64,000 nt of DNA from Earliella scabrosa (lineage: Eukaryota > Basidiomycota > Agaricomycetes > Polyporales > Polyporaceae). The notes under the pieces are model-generated. The model was not told the DNA's origin. It did no database searches and saw only the letters and a program-made list of their open reading frames with translations. Numbering within the stretch: the first letter of the stretch is position 1; each line of letters starts with the position of its first letter. This document shows, piece by piece, positions 46,991-57,949 of the stretch. The translations under genes and the position numbers were made by a program. The stretch lies in contig JABYQQ010000007.1 in assembly GCA_022605405.1 (NCBI GenBank), positions 1,860,001 to 1,924,000 of the forward strand, written 5' to 3'.

Positions 46991-49900
46991 TAGTGAGGGC
47001 GGATCTTGCATCGTATTCAACGTCGGACACTGACCTCGCATCCATAGATCAGTCAGCGCAACTGACGGCTGCATTTCTTGAAGTACGTACCCAGGAAGCG
47101 TCGCTGAATCCGCTCTTCTGATTCTGCCCAGAGATTCTTCGTAGTGCTACGTTACAGTGGTGGTCGAATTCATCTGCATTTTACATCACTCGTCATTGTG
47201 TTCATCGACAATCACGAATCCCCTGTCTTGTCTCCCCCCTTCTCTGCTCTATCCACACTAACGGCGGCAGCGACAGCGTTCGACTCGGCCACGGCTGCCA
47301 GGCGCAGGGGGAACTGCCCCGGAACACGCGTTCGAGGAAGCCTGGTCCCAGAGCTGGTATCAGGATGTCAGCGTATGCTACGTGGCACATCGAGACACGA
47401 CGCGTTTCGAAGATTCGTAGTCGCAACGAGAGGCTATGACTAGGGGTGTAAACCGACTGACTATCGCCACTGGCCACTGTTTCGCCAACGCCGCAGCCTC
47501 AGTCCTCGTCCGGCGTCTCCTGGCACGACTTCGATTTTCGACAATACCCTGCAACAGGCTGCGATGAAGACGCTGTACGGCGGAGTCCATATCGCTACCT
47601 CTCTGGCAGCGATCCGCCTGATCTGGGTATGCGCTCTCCCGCCCCGTCTCACACAGGCGCATCGCGCTCGCTCAAGCTCCATACTAACCTCAAGCCTTCA
47701 GCCTCCCACGATCGGTCACCCTCCCGTCTCGGTGAGTTCCTATTGATCACAAATCAGCAGCACGATGACTACCCGCTGATTCACGTCTGCGCATGCTATC
47801 TATTGCACCATCGCGATCCTGCGCCGCCCGTCGCCCCAGTTCTTCGCGGCACGGCGTCCGGCTCCAAATATATACAGTGGCACGCGAGTCGAACGGCCGG
47901 AATACCATGTCTATCTCGCCGCCGCACACTCGGCAGCATCCATGCTGACGATCACCAAGAGCTCAGGGCGGAGCAAGTCACTATTGTCTGAGATGGGCCT
48001 CAGCGCGTCTGCAGTCACCTCCGTTTGCGCCGTAACGCTAACATACTCCAGCGCTAAAAGAAATCGCCCAGCGGACCCATGTCTGCCCATTCCGCCCTTC
48101 CCGCCTTCTTTTTCGCTGTCTCTAAGGTTTCCTCCCGGGCTCCAGCCTCCTATGATGTCCCACTCCTCGAGCGCCGGTCAGGATCACTCCTTCAATCTTC
48201 GTTTGGTCTCATCTGTTGATTCGCAGCGCGCACCGTACCATACACATGTGGCGTCAGCCAGTCCTTCCTCCAATCGGACCAACCAACCCTCGCGCCGAGC
48301 GGTCGTTCCTCTCAACCGCCGTCCGTCTGCACGCAGCTCACCCGAGGTCAACGGGCGACGTACCCGCTTCCGGGTCAAGCCCAAGTCCAAGCACAAATTG
48401 ACAAGTGACTACAAAATGACGTACAAAGTGGACGCCCCTCTTTCACGCCCTATCGCTCCCACCGTCGACCCCGCAGTCCCTGTTAGGACTCGCCTTGCGC
48501 CCGTACCTCGCCACCGCTACCAATTCGCCACCGCACGACCCTTTATGGCCGTCGCTCTCTGCGCTTACGTCTTTGCGATGACGCGTTTAGACCCGAGAAC
48601 AATCCCAGAACGTGCTCTTCGCCGCCGCGCCGCTACACAACGCACCGGGCGGAATGTGATGGCCGCGCACGCTCCATGGTCTTCAGCGTCGATACGACCT
48701 CGAGGGAGACGGAGGACAGGCGTACTTGCTCATCAACATGGCCACCTAAAGACTAAGACTTCCATCAACGAACCGTGTTCGTCAATGGTACCGTCGCAAG
48801 GTCGAACAGGAGTCCGTGCTAGTGCCGGTACGTCGAGCGGACTCGCCGGACACAAAGGCCAAGCACACGGCTCTACTCCCAGGTACGTCATCCGATGATG
48901 GACTTCGCTGCTTACTTACCGTACGTTACGGATCACTAGCAACAGCTTTGTTCATGCTCATCCGGTCCTGGTGCGCCCAACTCGCGCAAGGTGCACCTAC
49001 CCAAACCTACTGCACTCGGATCGTGCGCATACCACTCATCGACATGATACGCACGTCATTGCTGATTGGGCGACGGCTCACTAGGCAGACGCACGACTCG
49101 AAACAGTGCTGCATGCGCATCCGCCGTCTCAATCTCCCTCGGTTGGGGGGGGGGGGGGTTCACGACTCGAGTCTTGAGGAGACAGGTGAGCTGTGTCACG
49201 TCACTTTCGGTCTTACGCTGTGGGGGGGCTGTCCGATGTCGTACAGAAATCCGAGTGACCCGAGTGACTGGCTGTCACAGCGGGGGGAGCGCTGGCGGGA
49301 GGATGCGTTTTGCACGTCCCGATTGCTCAGGCTCGCGAACGAACGATGTTCACCAACCGGATGCACTCGCAGCCGGACTGGGATGACGCCTGATAAATTG
49401 CTGGTTCACTATCAGGATCAACACAGGGTACGAATCAAATTGAACCTCGTACAAACGGCCCAACCGCCTTGTCAAACGAGCTCTCGGCTCGACCGACTTC
49501 ACTCCGGACGGTTCCCACTCCACCGCATCTGCCCCACGCTACTGGCGCAGACACCAGGTCCTTCCTCACACATCATCGGAGCTAGCGGCGCATACCCACA
49601 TCTCTCACTGCTGCGCTCCACCTTCGTCATCCTTACGACGATGGATGCTCGGATCAGGTCTACAAGTGGCGCGCGACGGGCTTACAATCAATGAGCCCGT
49701 TGTCGTGCTCTGGTAAGAGCTGAAGACCACAGCGAGCGGGGTCCCGATCGAGAGAGGTATGCAGCAAGCACCGTCCTGTGGATAGCGTGGGTCCGCTGTC
49801 TGGTACTGTCCTCAGTGCACGTTGGCTTGTGCTGGCTGTCGCTATTGAGTACTGACGGAGAGGCTAAGAGTCGAGCCTCTAGATACGTGGCGGTGCGTTC

Positions 49901-50218
49901 AACTACACTCTCCCTATGGCCCTCGTCTTCACTCCGTTCTACTGTATCTAGGTAGTCGCACAGGTTGTGGTCGCAGATAGACGGCCGAAGGCTCGGAGCG
50001 CCCGGGGCTCGAGTCGGGATCGGAAGATTCCGAGTTGAACTGGGGAATGGCGGGCCACTGCCATAGCTTGCTAGGCAGGAGCCCGAGAACTGCCATGGCG
50101 CGCATACGTGGTGGAGACAAGGAAGTGTGACCTATACTAGGTGAGCATACGCGCCACTCGCCCTCTCTCTCTCTCCGAGTTCTCAAAGACTAGTCTTCCT
50201 CCCTCCGCGTTGGCCTCT
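46991..50218. other. Several ORFs, no resolved gene
   Basis: Exon-like plus-strand pieces lie at 47540-47720 (NTLQQAAMKTLYGGVHIATS) and 48780-48890 (VEQESVLVPVRRADSPDTKA). A 318-codon ORF at 47942-48898 is Arg/Ser/Pro-rich and shares its span with other open frames, so it is not called. A run of 13 or 14 G lies at 49145-49158. From 49380 to 49740 a frame reads TNEPVVVLW-like text up to a GTAAGA donor. The region may hold one or two short-exon genes or decayed ones. Confidence 0.28.
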
Positions 50219-50850
50219 ATGTCCTTCCCCTTCATCGTTGCTCCGGAGGCTTTCCGTCTCCTCAATGCCGAAAGAGAACAGATAGACAACTTCATCATAG
50301 AACTAGACTCGTGCGATCGCCAGTGAGTATACTTAGACCCTCCGACAAGGCTGCCTACAGAGAGGCACTGGAGACGGTATTGCAACGCATGAAGTCGTAC
50401 AATGAGCTCTTGAGCGAGGCCAACCATTTGCTCACAAGTTGGAAGCCAATTGCTCCGCATCCTGATGGTCGATGCGGTGCGTCGTCTGACTTGACCCGTT
50501 CACGCCATCTGACCATTGCGCGTAGGCTAACATCCGTGCCTATATCTATCCGCTCACGGTGCCGGTCTCTCCTTGGACGACGGTTTGGGGGATGCGCCCT
50601 CTTCTTGCCTCTCTTCGAGACATGCGAAAGAGGCGCGAGTCTCTTGCAAGTGGGGAGAAGGGACTCTACAACGCCATTAGCTCGACGCTCCGCAACGGAT
50701 ATCATTTATCGCTCGGGATGACTTCTCGGCCGCTCGCAGCTATGTTGTACTGCCAGAAGGAGACCCTTGCTGAACTCTCAGTGAGTGACATCTTCTGTTT
50801 CAAACGACTTCGAGCAGGCTTATCTGAACGTCGTAGAATCGAACCCTTAG
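50219..50850 (+). CDS. Small coiled-coil protein
   Basis: Starts MSFPFIVAPEAFRLLNAERE. A 38-nt intron (GTGAGT...CTACAG) joins in phase to ALETVLQRMKSYNELLSEAN. A later exon reads ANIRAYIYPLTVPVSPWTTV, MRPLLASLRDMRKRRESLAS, LYNAISSTLRNGYHLSLGMT and LYCQKETLAEL. The last intron (GTGAGT...GAGCAG) joins in phase to AYLNVVESNP and stop at 50848-50850. The second intron, after PIAPHPD, was not phase-matched. The helical content and layout resemble the gene at 42835-44113. The next gene starts 89 bp downstream on the same strand. Confidence 0.52.
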
Positions 50851-50938
50851 CCTTGCCGGGCTTGGAGCCCGACACCGAGGTCACAATAGCTGCCCTACGA
50901 GGTCGACCGCGAAACCTCCGCTCTGATTACTATGCCCA

Positions 50939-51769
50939 TGTCTACAGTGGGGTCGGCATCCGATAACATAGCGTGGCGGGCAACGACAGCGAGTTTGTCG
51001 GTGGAGATGCTCGCCCGCATCCCATCCCTGCTCATGGTTCGTGATCCTCGGACTCGCATGATCATGGAAGCATACGCTCATTGAGATTACAGAATACTAC
51101 CACGCTCAATTCATGCTCAGGCTCGTCACCGTATTGACGGGCTCATTGATGACTTGCTAGCACGACGGATCCGGGTTCCGCTAGTAAGTAGGATGATCTT
51201 CCGTTCTATTAGATCTGCCGGCTGAGCATAACCCGCGTGGGTAGCTCCGGACTCCGACGATATACCCTTGAGAGTAATCGAAGCACAGGAATTGAGGGAT
51301 CCACGATGAAAGTTATTTTTCGTGAGTAGGATCCGCGAATGCCTGATGCTAGTGCTCACGTCTCCAGGATATCTCGAACATCAAGGGATAGACGTACGTC
51401 TCACGCAATTCTGGTCTGAGCGAGTATCAGCGGACATCCTGTGAGGATTTCTTCCTGTCGTCGAACATCGTAACAAGGGGATCTCGTCGCTAACATAGAA
51501 TAACATAGAGCGTGAAATGGTATTACCCCGCGGCAGCTGGGGATCGAGTCCGTTGCATAGCCGACGAGCTGGTACTCGGTCGTCAGGACTCCGATGGTGA
51601 GCGACCGAGTAGGCGTGTCGACTTGCGTTCGACCACGGCAGCGGGTACATCGGCGGAAGATGCCTACTCTGGGCCTGCTCAGGCCAAGACGGTAGCGTGG
51701 CTGCCAAGAGGCCATCTGAAGCTAGGCGGCGGGCTTGATCTGGAGCGGGATTTGCCGGCGACACGCTGA
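50939..51769 (+). pseudogene. Tail-anchored family member D, frameshifted
   Basis: Starts MSTVGSASDNIAW. Matching blocks to member A occur in order: RHRIDGLIDDLLARRIRVPL (A: RIHGFLDDLMALRIRVML), PDSDDIPLRVIEAQELRD (A: PDFDDAPLRVIEEREFRA), YLEHQGIDVRL (A: YIEHQGIDIPV) and WYYPAAAGDRVRCIADELVL (A: WYYPTLPAQRVLRLSDQLL). Intron positions also correspond. Between ELRD and YLEHQ the exon is one base shorter than in A (about 51313), giving an immediate TGA, and the donor after LTQFW no longer reads GTGAGC. No C-terminal hydrophobic helix remains in frame. It is best read as a recently inactivated copy. Confidence 0.62.
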
Positions 51770-51894
51770 ATGCATCCTGTCCTACGCGGCGTGCTTGCCT
51801 GATAGTACCTATCATCTCCAATCGCAACTACATGTTCCCGCGCTTCGGCGCGAAGTCTGATAGACGATGCGGACGAGGAGATACATTCGCAGGG

Positions 51895-52140
51895 CGTACA
51901 CCGTAAGTACTTACAGTACATCCTTTCGCTTTTCCAACCCACACCGATCATCGCCCTTGCAAGTACGCCCACAAACTCACCCTAAACACCATCTTCTATT
52001 CACACAGGTCGAAGGGCACGCAGTCGGGGACTCGGAAGTACACCGGGAGACACGCGCGTGCACGTCGGAATGCCCACGCTGATGATCACCGCCCCGAGAG
52101 TCTAGGGACCAGCACGCCCACAAACCCGGTCTGATTCCCA
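51895..52140 (+). repeat. Possible diverged relative of the 945-bp repeat
   Basis: Short matches in the same order as in 41780-42060: AACCCACACCGATCATCGC against AACCCATGCCGATCACCGC, TACGCCCACAAAC against TACGCCCCAATCC, and CGCCCACAAACCC in both. Spacing differs and the overall match is weak, so homology is only suggested. Confidence 0.3.
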
Positions 52141-52199
52141 ATTTGAACTCTGACTCGTATTCCTCGCCTCCACCTGCCGCGTCATCTGTTGGCACGCAC

Positions 52200-52491
52200 C
52201 GAAGATCAGCGTTGCACGGGGCTACAGCACGACTTCAGGATGAGTCTAGCACGTGGATGGGATGGGAAAGGTGAGTCGCGAACTGTGTCATTGGAACCCC
52301 GTGATCTTCCATGTCTACAATGCGGCCACCACGCATTTTCTTGCGCCATAGTGCGAACTTTATTCACGTTTCCGTTTCAGGGTGGGGCACACTCACACTG
52401 CCCTGCGTAAAACCTCACGAGACGGTCGCTCACGAAATATCCGGAGTCAGCTATCGGCTCGTAGTGACAAGACACGATCCAGGTGGCCGAG
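52200..52491 (+). CDS. Two exon-like segments before the array
   Basis: A segment ending GWDGKG at a GTGAGT donor (52271/52272) joins in phase across a 109-nt intron to an exon at 52381-52491. The second exon reads LTLPCVKPHETVAHEISGVS and YRLVVTRHDPGG, ending GCCGAG|GTGAGT. Both are phase-1 exons. No start, stop or further confirmed exon was found. This may be the 5' part of a gene whose later introns contain the tandem array. Confidence 0.35.
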
Positions 52492-52729
52492 GTGAGTGCC
52501 GATCCCCATGTCTATCCACGGTACTCGACAGAGCTGCGTGCCTGCGTGCCATCGTGTGCGCCATACGCTGCGTAGTACCCTCAAGCTGTATGCGCATTGC
52601 GGACATCCTCACCGAGCTCTAGCGTGCGGCGGAGCGCGAGGCACACTGCCTCCCGGTTCAGTCCTCCCTTCCCTATGCAGCAAGACGGGCAAGCGACGTT
52701 CGCATAGCGAGTTCCTGCTCCCCCCCCCC

Positions 52730-53720
52730 AACTCCTGCTCTCCCCCCCAACTGCATAGTCGTCGATGCGCTGGACACACGGGCGAGCTCTGTTCGCGTTG
52801 CGAGCATCTCCCGAGAGCTCTGGCACATGCATCGCATGAGCCATACTCTGCGTGTGTCAGCCGTCGTCGGTCGGTGCGCCGAAGCCCTGTCCTCGTCGCG
52901 GACATCTTCATGGCCATCTGGGATGCGCTTGATTGCGAGCCACCCTCCACGCACTCGACCTCTATCCCCTCTCGTCCCGTCCCGTTGATAGAGCGATCTG
53001 ACCGGTGGTTTGGCTAGATTGTCTCTGGGAGCGAGCTGGGACGTTCATCCTGTGCAGGGACCATGCTCGGCTTGTGTCCCCGGACATTCTCCGTGGATAA
53101 CGCTAGGTGAGTTCCTGCTCCTCTCGTCCCCCCCCCAACTGCATAGTCGTCGATGCGCTGGACACACGGGCGAGCTCTGTTCGCGTTGCGAGCATCTCCC
53201 GAGAGCTCTGGCGCATGCATCGCATGAGCCATACTCTGCGTGTGTCAGCCGTCGTCGGTCGGTGCGCCGAAGCCCTGTCCTCGTCGCGGACATCTTCATG
53301 GCCATCTGGGGTGCGCTTGATTGCGAGCCACCCTCCACGCACTCGACCTCTATCCCCTCTCGTCCCGTCCCGTTGATAGAGCGTCTGACCGGTGGTTTGG
53401 CTAGATTGTCTCTGGGAGCGAGCTGGGACGTTCATCCTGTGCAGGGACCATGCTCGGCTTGTGTCCCCGGACATTCTCCGTGGATAACGCTAGGTGAGTT
53501 CCTGCTCCTCTCGTCCCCCCCCAACTGCATAGTCGTCGATGCGCTGGACACACGGGCGAGCTCTGTTCGCGTTGCGAGCATCTCCCGAGAGCTCTGGCGC
53601 ATGCATCGCATGAGCCATACTCTGCGTGTGTCAGCCGTCGTCGGTCGGTGCGCCGAAGCCCTGTCCTCGTCGCGGACATCTTCGCGGCCCTCTGGCGTGG
53701 CCCGCAGTGCAATTCAGCTA
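52730..53720 (+). repeat. Tandem array, unit about 388 bp
   Basis: The marker AACTGCATAG falls at 52749, 53137 and 53523, giving periods of 388 and 386 bp. The first two units are nearly identical, with differences such as one A/G, a C-run length change and a single indel near 53376. The third is truncated at about 53700. Each full unit contains C-runs, two related segments of about 47 bp (GAGCTCTGTTCGCGTTGCG and GAAGCCCTGTCCTCGTCGCG) and ends CGCTAG|GTGAGTTCCTGC. Long ORFs on both strands are by-products of the repeat. Confidence 0.9.
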
Positions 53721-54636
53721 CGCTCGACGCACCCGGACTTGGTCCATTTCCTTCTCTTCCCCCGCACTCAGCGATCTAATTGGTGATATAACCAGAACGT
53801 GGTCCGTTCTCAACCGGCTTGTCTGACATGCGCAAGACAGCGTCCCGAGTGCCTCATCTACACCTCGACAATGAGTACGTCCCAATCCCTGCGCATGATC
53901 GTCACCTTCAACCCCATACCTTGACACGCATGACATGTTCGTCTTGCGAGAGTCTCCCGATAGCTCCGCCACTCGTCATCCACCCTATGTCTCTTGCTCT
54001 CTACACTCGTTTCTTCAGCGATCTAATAGTTTTCTGAACAGGTTGTGGCTCGTTCGTGATTCGGGCGACGTGCAGTCCCCCATGACCGCCATTGGCCTGC
54101 TTCGCACCCCTGGCCCCATTCCCTGCACCCTCCCCGCCTTCTCTCTCCCGAATTGCTCGCAGTTCTCCCCAGTATTGTGAGCAAGTCGTGACTCGTCCGC
54201 TCGCCGGCTTGTGTATTTAGCAAGTGTATAGGCCTCGACCTTCTCCCTTCCCGCTTCAACGATGTGCCATCGTCCGGCACCAATCCACAGACTTTCATCT
54301 ACGTTCGTGTACGGCTTCCATTTGCCTGCGTCCTCCGTCGTTGGACCGCGCTGTCACGAGATAGCCGCTTCCACTTTCATCTCCCCTGTCGATGGTCCCG
54401 ATGTCATACCCAGCCCGGCGTACTTCTTGCAGTGTCTGACCGCGCGACATGCAGGCCGCACCGCACTCATCTAGTCGCTCCACGGCATTCGATCTCCTCG
54501 CGAGTCCCCGGGCCTCTGTCGTGCACGCCCAGCCCCCATTGATCTGGTACAACGCTTCTCCTGCATATTGTCCATTCCTATACGCTCATCTGTATGCACT
54601 CGTACATATACATCGGCTTTCCTGATACACGTCTTT
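53721..54636. other. Degenerate array-like and unassigned sequence
   Basis: Two short segments with AG-type left edges (about 53791 and 54042) start AACGTGGTCCGTTC and GTTGTGGCTCGTTC and look like relatives of each other, probably degenerate array pieces. Nothing else was supported. Confidence 0.35.
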
Positions 54637-55709
54637 CTACACCGGACGAATGGGTATGTCCACACGCACTGGCTCGTCTGCACCTGGATACACCAAGATA
54701 CACCTCAACCCATCTGCGAACACATACTTCTCTGTTCCCGCCTTGATCTCGCCGTCGCCGCGGATGGTGCGCTCCAACGACACTGCCCGCTGTGGCACGA
54801 TTTGCAGCCACGACGGTAAGGTCGCCGGGAGCTGACTGTACAGCTCGAATTCCGGCGGGGTGTTGACAGGTGTAAAAGTGTCGTGAGCGTACACGAAATC
54901 AACGCAATACTCTCGACGGGTGAGGGAGCCAGGCCAGAGACGGAGGGCATATTGGGTTCCAGGAATGGGATGAATGAGAATGCCCGGGTCGCCTGGGACA
55001 GGCTTACGCTAGGTAGGCAGCAGAGTTATATATGGCGACTTCTCACGAGTCAGAGAGACGGCAACGCACCCCTGTAAGCTCTGAGACTCGATCCAGGATG
55101 CTGCTGATTCGACTCATCGCCAGGTTTTCGTTGCCGCCATGCTGTTCAACGAGATACCGCCATTCAGAGTCTAACCGAGCGCGGCGCGCATCGTCGTTTA
55201 GGTGCAAATACGCGCGAGCACTCGCAGTGCCGAGCTCCATCCGCTCGAAGTCGTTGCGAACGTGGAAGTGAGGGAAACGGGTTCTTATGTTGCCATTGCA
55301 CCTATCGCGGACGGTGATGGATGTTGTGTGGGATGGCGGAGACGGGGGCACGGGCGTGTCTGTACCCACAGACGCACCGGCGGCCGAGTCCCCGAGCAGT
55401 TCAAGCGACGGAGGAAGAAGCGATGGTTGGGGAGTTCGATCTGACAAGTTCGGCCGTTTGGAGGTGCGGCCGTCATCGGAAGAGTCGGGCGAGTGCTCCC
55501 GCTTGGGGAGCGCGGGCTGTACCGCGCGTTGAGCAACAGTGAAAGTCCGTAGTCAATAACAGAGGATGACTTACAGTTGAGTTGCTATGCCGCAACGCTT
55601 TCTGCGGGTGACTTGTACGCTTCTTGGCTCGGAAGAAGTCCAGCATCGTCGGTGAGTCGTCTGAATGCGCAAACGCGGTGGAGGAGCGAATCTTTGGGAG
55701 AGGGCGCAT
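54637..55709 (-). CDS. Three-exon paralog family, copy 1
   Basis: Exons 55709-55575, 55516-55070 and 55008-54637, all phase 0, encode 317 residues. Introns are 58 nt (GTAAGT) and 61 nt (GTGCGT...CCTAG). The N terminus MRPLPKIRSSTAFAHSDDSP is followed by a disordered Ser/Pro stretch. Exon 2 ends with a helical domain (FPHFHVRNDFERMELGTASA ... SRISSILDRVSELTG). Exon 3 carries IPGTQYALRLWPGSLTRREY, CVDFVYAHDTFTPVNTPPEF, ELYSQ, TEKYVFADGLRCILVYPG and VRVDIPIRPV, which look like a compact beta-rich domain. Exon number, phases and motif order match 61915-62962. Function unknown. Confidence 0.75.
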
Positions 55710-55949
55710 ATGTTCCCCGCTGGTAATATATCCAGAAAGAGCCCGCGCCAGACAACATCGATATTAAAGTGACGAGGCGAGAAGCCTCAGATAACCAAAG
55801 CAAGAAGCTGAGGGTGTCGCTGGACGCCAATAATGCTCACGTGTATCGGCAGGTTCCGGGATCGGTGGCACGGGTATGGTAAGTATGTAACACCATCCAC
55901 CGCCACAGTGCGTGCCGCCGGGACGGAGTTCGTTTTCCCCATTAGTGGT

Positions 55950-55982
55950 ACTCTCCTCCTCCTCCTCCTCCTCCTCCTCCCC
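55950..55982 (+). repeat. (CTC)n microsatellite
   Basis: About nine uninterrupted CTC triplets in intergenic sequence upstream of the 54.6-55.7 kb gene. Confidence 0.9.
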
Positions 55983-56029
55983 CGCCTTCACCGCGAAGCC
56001 ACAAAAGAATCAATGTACCTCAAATCATG

Positions 56030-56700
56030 TTTGTGCGACAATCGACCCTGATACGAGCAAGCTGGCGACCCTCGGGCAAGTCACATTGGCCACGCCAGGG
56101 CCTTCGGTGAGGCCACATAAAGGTGAAGGTCACTCTACTTCTTGCTTTATGGGAATGATCTGCATGCGCGTGACCAAACGCACTTTAGCTCGCTCATTTT
56201 TAGACAAGCTCTCGGATACTCAAAGTTTACCCCCCGCCGCGCGACCCAGTCAAGTCACATTGACAACACCTTCGGTGAAGTCACACAAAGGTGAATGTGG
56301 GTAACGAGCCGCGCGTGCGTGAGCAATCGCTTCTTATCTCGCACATCCTCCGACAAGTTGTTCAATGGTCAAGCGCAATCATTACGAGGTTCGTTGACGG
56401 TTTGGACCTTCCGGGGACTAGTTTACCTCCGACGTCCTTCACGCGGGTCATTGTCCACGAGATGTGATGGGGTAGACAAAGGTAATGTCCTGCGGCTAGT
56501 GAAGTACCTCATCTATTGAACAATACCCCTTCAGCGAGGCTACTGAATCCCTGACCAAATCGCGAACTTCGCCGAGAACTAGAGTCATGGCGCCCACCTC
56601 TTACGCACGACCACCGAGTACGGTCTCCTTTATGCACAGCTCGAGCCGTCGCACCAACGTTGAGCGTCCATTAGATCTTTTGTACCCGTAGCTCGAGCAC
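56030..56700. other. Intergenic with short internal repeats
   Basis: The phrase CAAGTCACATTG occurs near 56080 and 56235, followed each time by GGTGA(A/G)G and CACA(T/C)AAAGGTGAA, forming a degenerate direct repeat of about 160 bp. No coding content was supported. Confidence 0.45.
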
Positions 56701-56702
56701 TG

Positions 56703-56711
56703 AGTATATAA
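56703..56711 (+). promoter_or_regulatory. TATA box
   Basis: GAGTATATAACC lies about 85 bp upstream of the first in-frame ATG (about 56788) of a short ORF and about 250 bp upstream of the ORF at 56959. The spacing suits a promoter for a transcript beginning near 56735. Confidence 0.5.
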
Positions 56712-56958
56712 CCAGGCTCGAGCCAGGTTCATTCCACACGACCGAAGACGCGTAGGTGCACAACTTCGTAGGTCGAGTCCGCGCGCATATGTTGCAAGTG
56801 TTCGTCATTGACACGAGATGCTCCACTTCTAGTCCCGACGTATCCGCTGTTTACGACGACGCCCTCCTCGACTACGTACACTTCGCTCTGAACAGGTATG
56901 CATTGTCCCTCAGATCTGCTTGCTACCCATTGACTGACACCCTGCTGATCTTGTAGAC

Positions 56959-57519
56959 ATGGTGTTGAGACCCGTCCCGCGCGGTGGCAAGTTCATTGGA
57001 TCTGTCGCTAGCCTTTTCAGGACGCGCGCAGCCGCGGACATTCATCTCGAGAACTTTTGGCACACGATTGGCCCTATGCGACGGGTCTGCTTCTGGACCA
57101 AAGTGTGGGGCGGCACGATCATCATTGTAGAGAGAGCTTATCGGGCGGAGGATGGTGCGGAGCCGACTCAGTACGAATACTACGGCAACGGTCTCACCAT
57201 GCTCAACGTCGAGGATCACGGCCAGCAGTTCGCCGACCGAGAAGACGTTCCGAACATCCTGCCGGACGACTTCAACGCCGACTACGAGATCGAGGGGGAA
57301 TTCTACCCCGCATTGGCGGTACCATGGCACCGCGAGATCACCGTGCGCAAGTCCCAAGACCATCCCTCCCCTTTCCACTACCACCAGGCTCGACGCCGAT
57401 GGCTGGGAAGGAACGATGCACCTAAGCCCCGGCCTCAGAACAAAGGTAGTCATTGGTCCTTCAAGAGCTTGTTGATCCGTGTCCAAGTCCAGAGCAGTCG
57501 GCGGGCTATGCCTACGTAG
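56959..57519 (+). CDS. Hypothetical protein, 186 codons
   Basis: Reads MVLRPVPRGGKFIGSVASLF, LENFWHTIGPMRRVCFWTKV, WGGTIIIVERAYRAEDGAEP, YEYYGNGLTMLNVEDHGQQF, VPNILPDDFNADYEIEGEFY and PALAVPWHREITVRKSQDHP. Its composition is protein-like, with Tyr, Trp and acidic clusters typical of a folded domain. An upstream exon (56788-56896, DDALLDYVHFALN, donor GTATGC, acceptor TTGTAG) may precede it, but the phase does not match, so the Met at 56959 is taken as start. The opposite strand is also open over 56923-57486. No family was recognised. Confidence 0.52.
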   Translation: MVLRPVPRGGKFIGSVASLFRTRAAADIHLENFWHTIGPMRRVCFWTKVWGGTIIIVERAYRAEDGAEPTQYEYYGNGLTMLNVEDHGQQFADREDVPNILPDDFNADYEIEGEFYPALAVPWHREITVRKSQDHPSPFHYHQARRRWLGRNDAPKPRPQNKGSHWSFKSLLIRVQVQSSRRAMPT

Positions 57520-57882
57520 GACGAGGGCTTGTAGTGGTGGCAGAGAGGGATGCGCGTAACGCGTTGTATTCAGGGCTCTAGGAACGTGGTGATCGTTGTA
57601 TCGGACATGCGTATATTCATATCTACGATGGCATGGGCTTCGACTTGGAATGTTGCAGTGAGCGCGTTACACTTCACCCGACTGGACAGTAGGCTCGACG
57701 AGCAATGTGTACCGATTACCTGCAATATGCATGATCATCATTATGAATCATAACCACGAGGCAGGACGAGGCCTTGAGCCATGATGAAATCTGATGCGTG
57801 CAACAGTCGAGGAGTCGGATCGCGAGCGCCTCGGGCCGAAATCCAACCGAAATCCGGAAGAGGACGACGAGCATAGGCGCTC

Positions 57883-57907
57883 GTGACTGCTGCTGCTGCT
57901 GCTGCTC
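57883..57907 (+). repeat. (CTG)n microsatellite
   Basis: Six CTG triplets followed by CTCCTCG, just left of the diverged array. Confidence 0.85.
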
Positions 57908-57949
57908 CTCGCCCCCTGAGCCCTCTTCCTCCTCCTCTTCACAGCATGT

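Noticed and set aside
47942..48898. 318-codon plus-strand ORF
   Set aside because: Arg/Ser/Pro-rich with no domain, overlaps other open frames, and crosses likely splice sites.
49145..49158. Run of 13-14 G considered as a functional G-tract
   Set aside because: A single homopolymer without further G-runs nearby; it may be a sequencing or assembly length artefact.
53010..53786. 258-codon plus-strand ORF across the tandem array
   Set aside because: It simply reads through repeat units; the same peptides recur because the DNA repeats, and minus-strand frames are equally open.
56923..57486. 187-codon minus-strand ORF opposite the 56959-57519 gene
   Set aside because: A few phrases (TTFVLRPGLRCI) recall the paralog family, but the plus frame has better composition and follows a TATA box.
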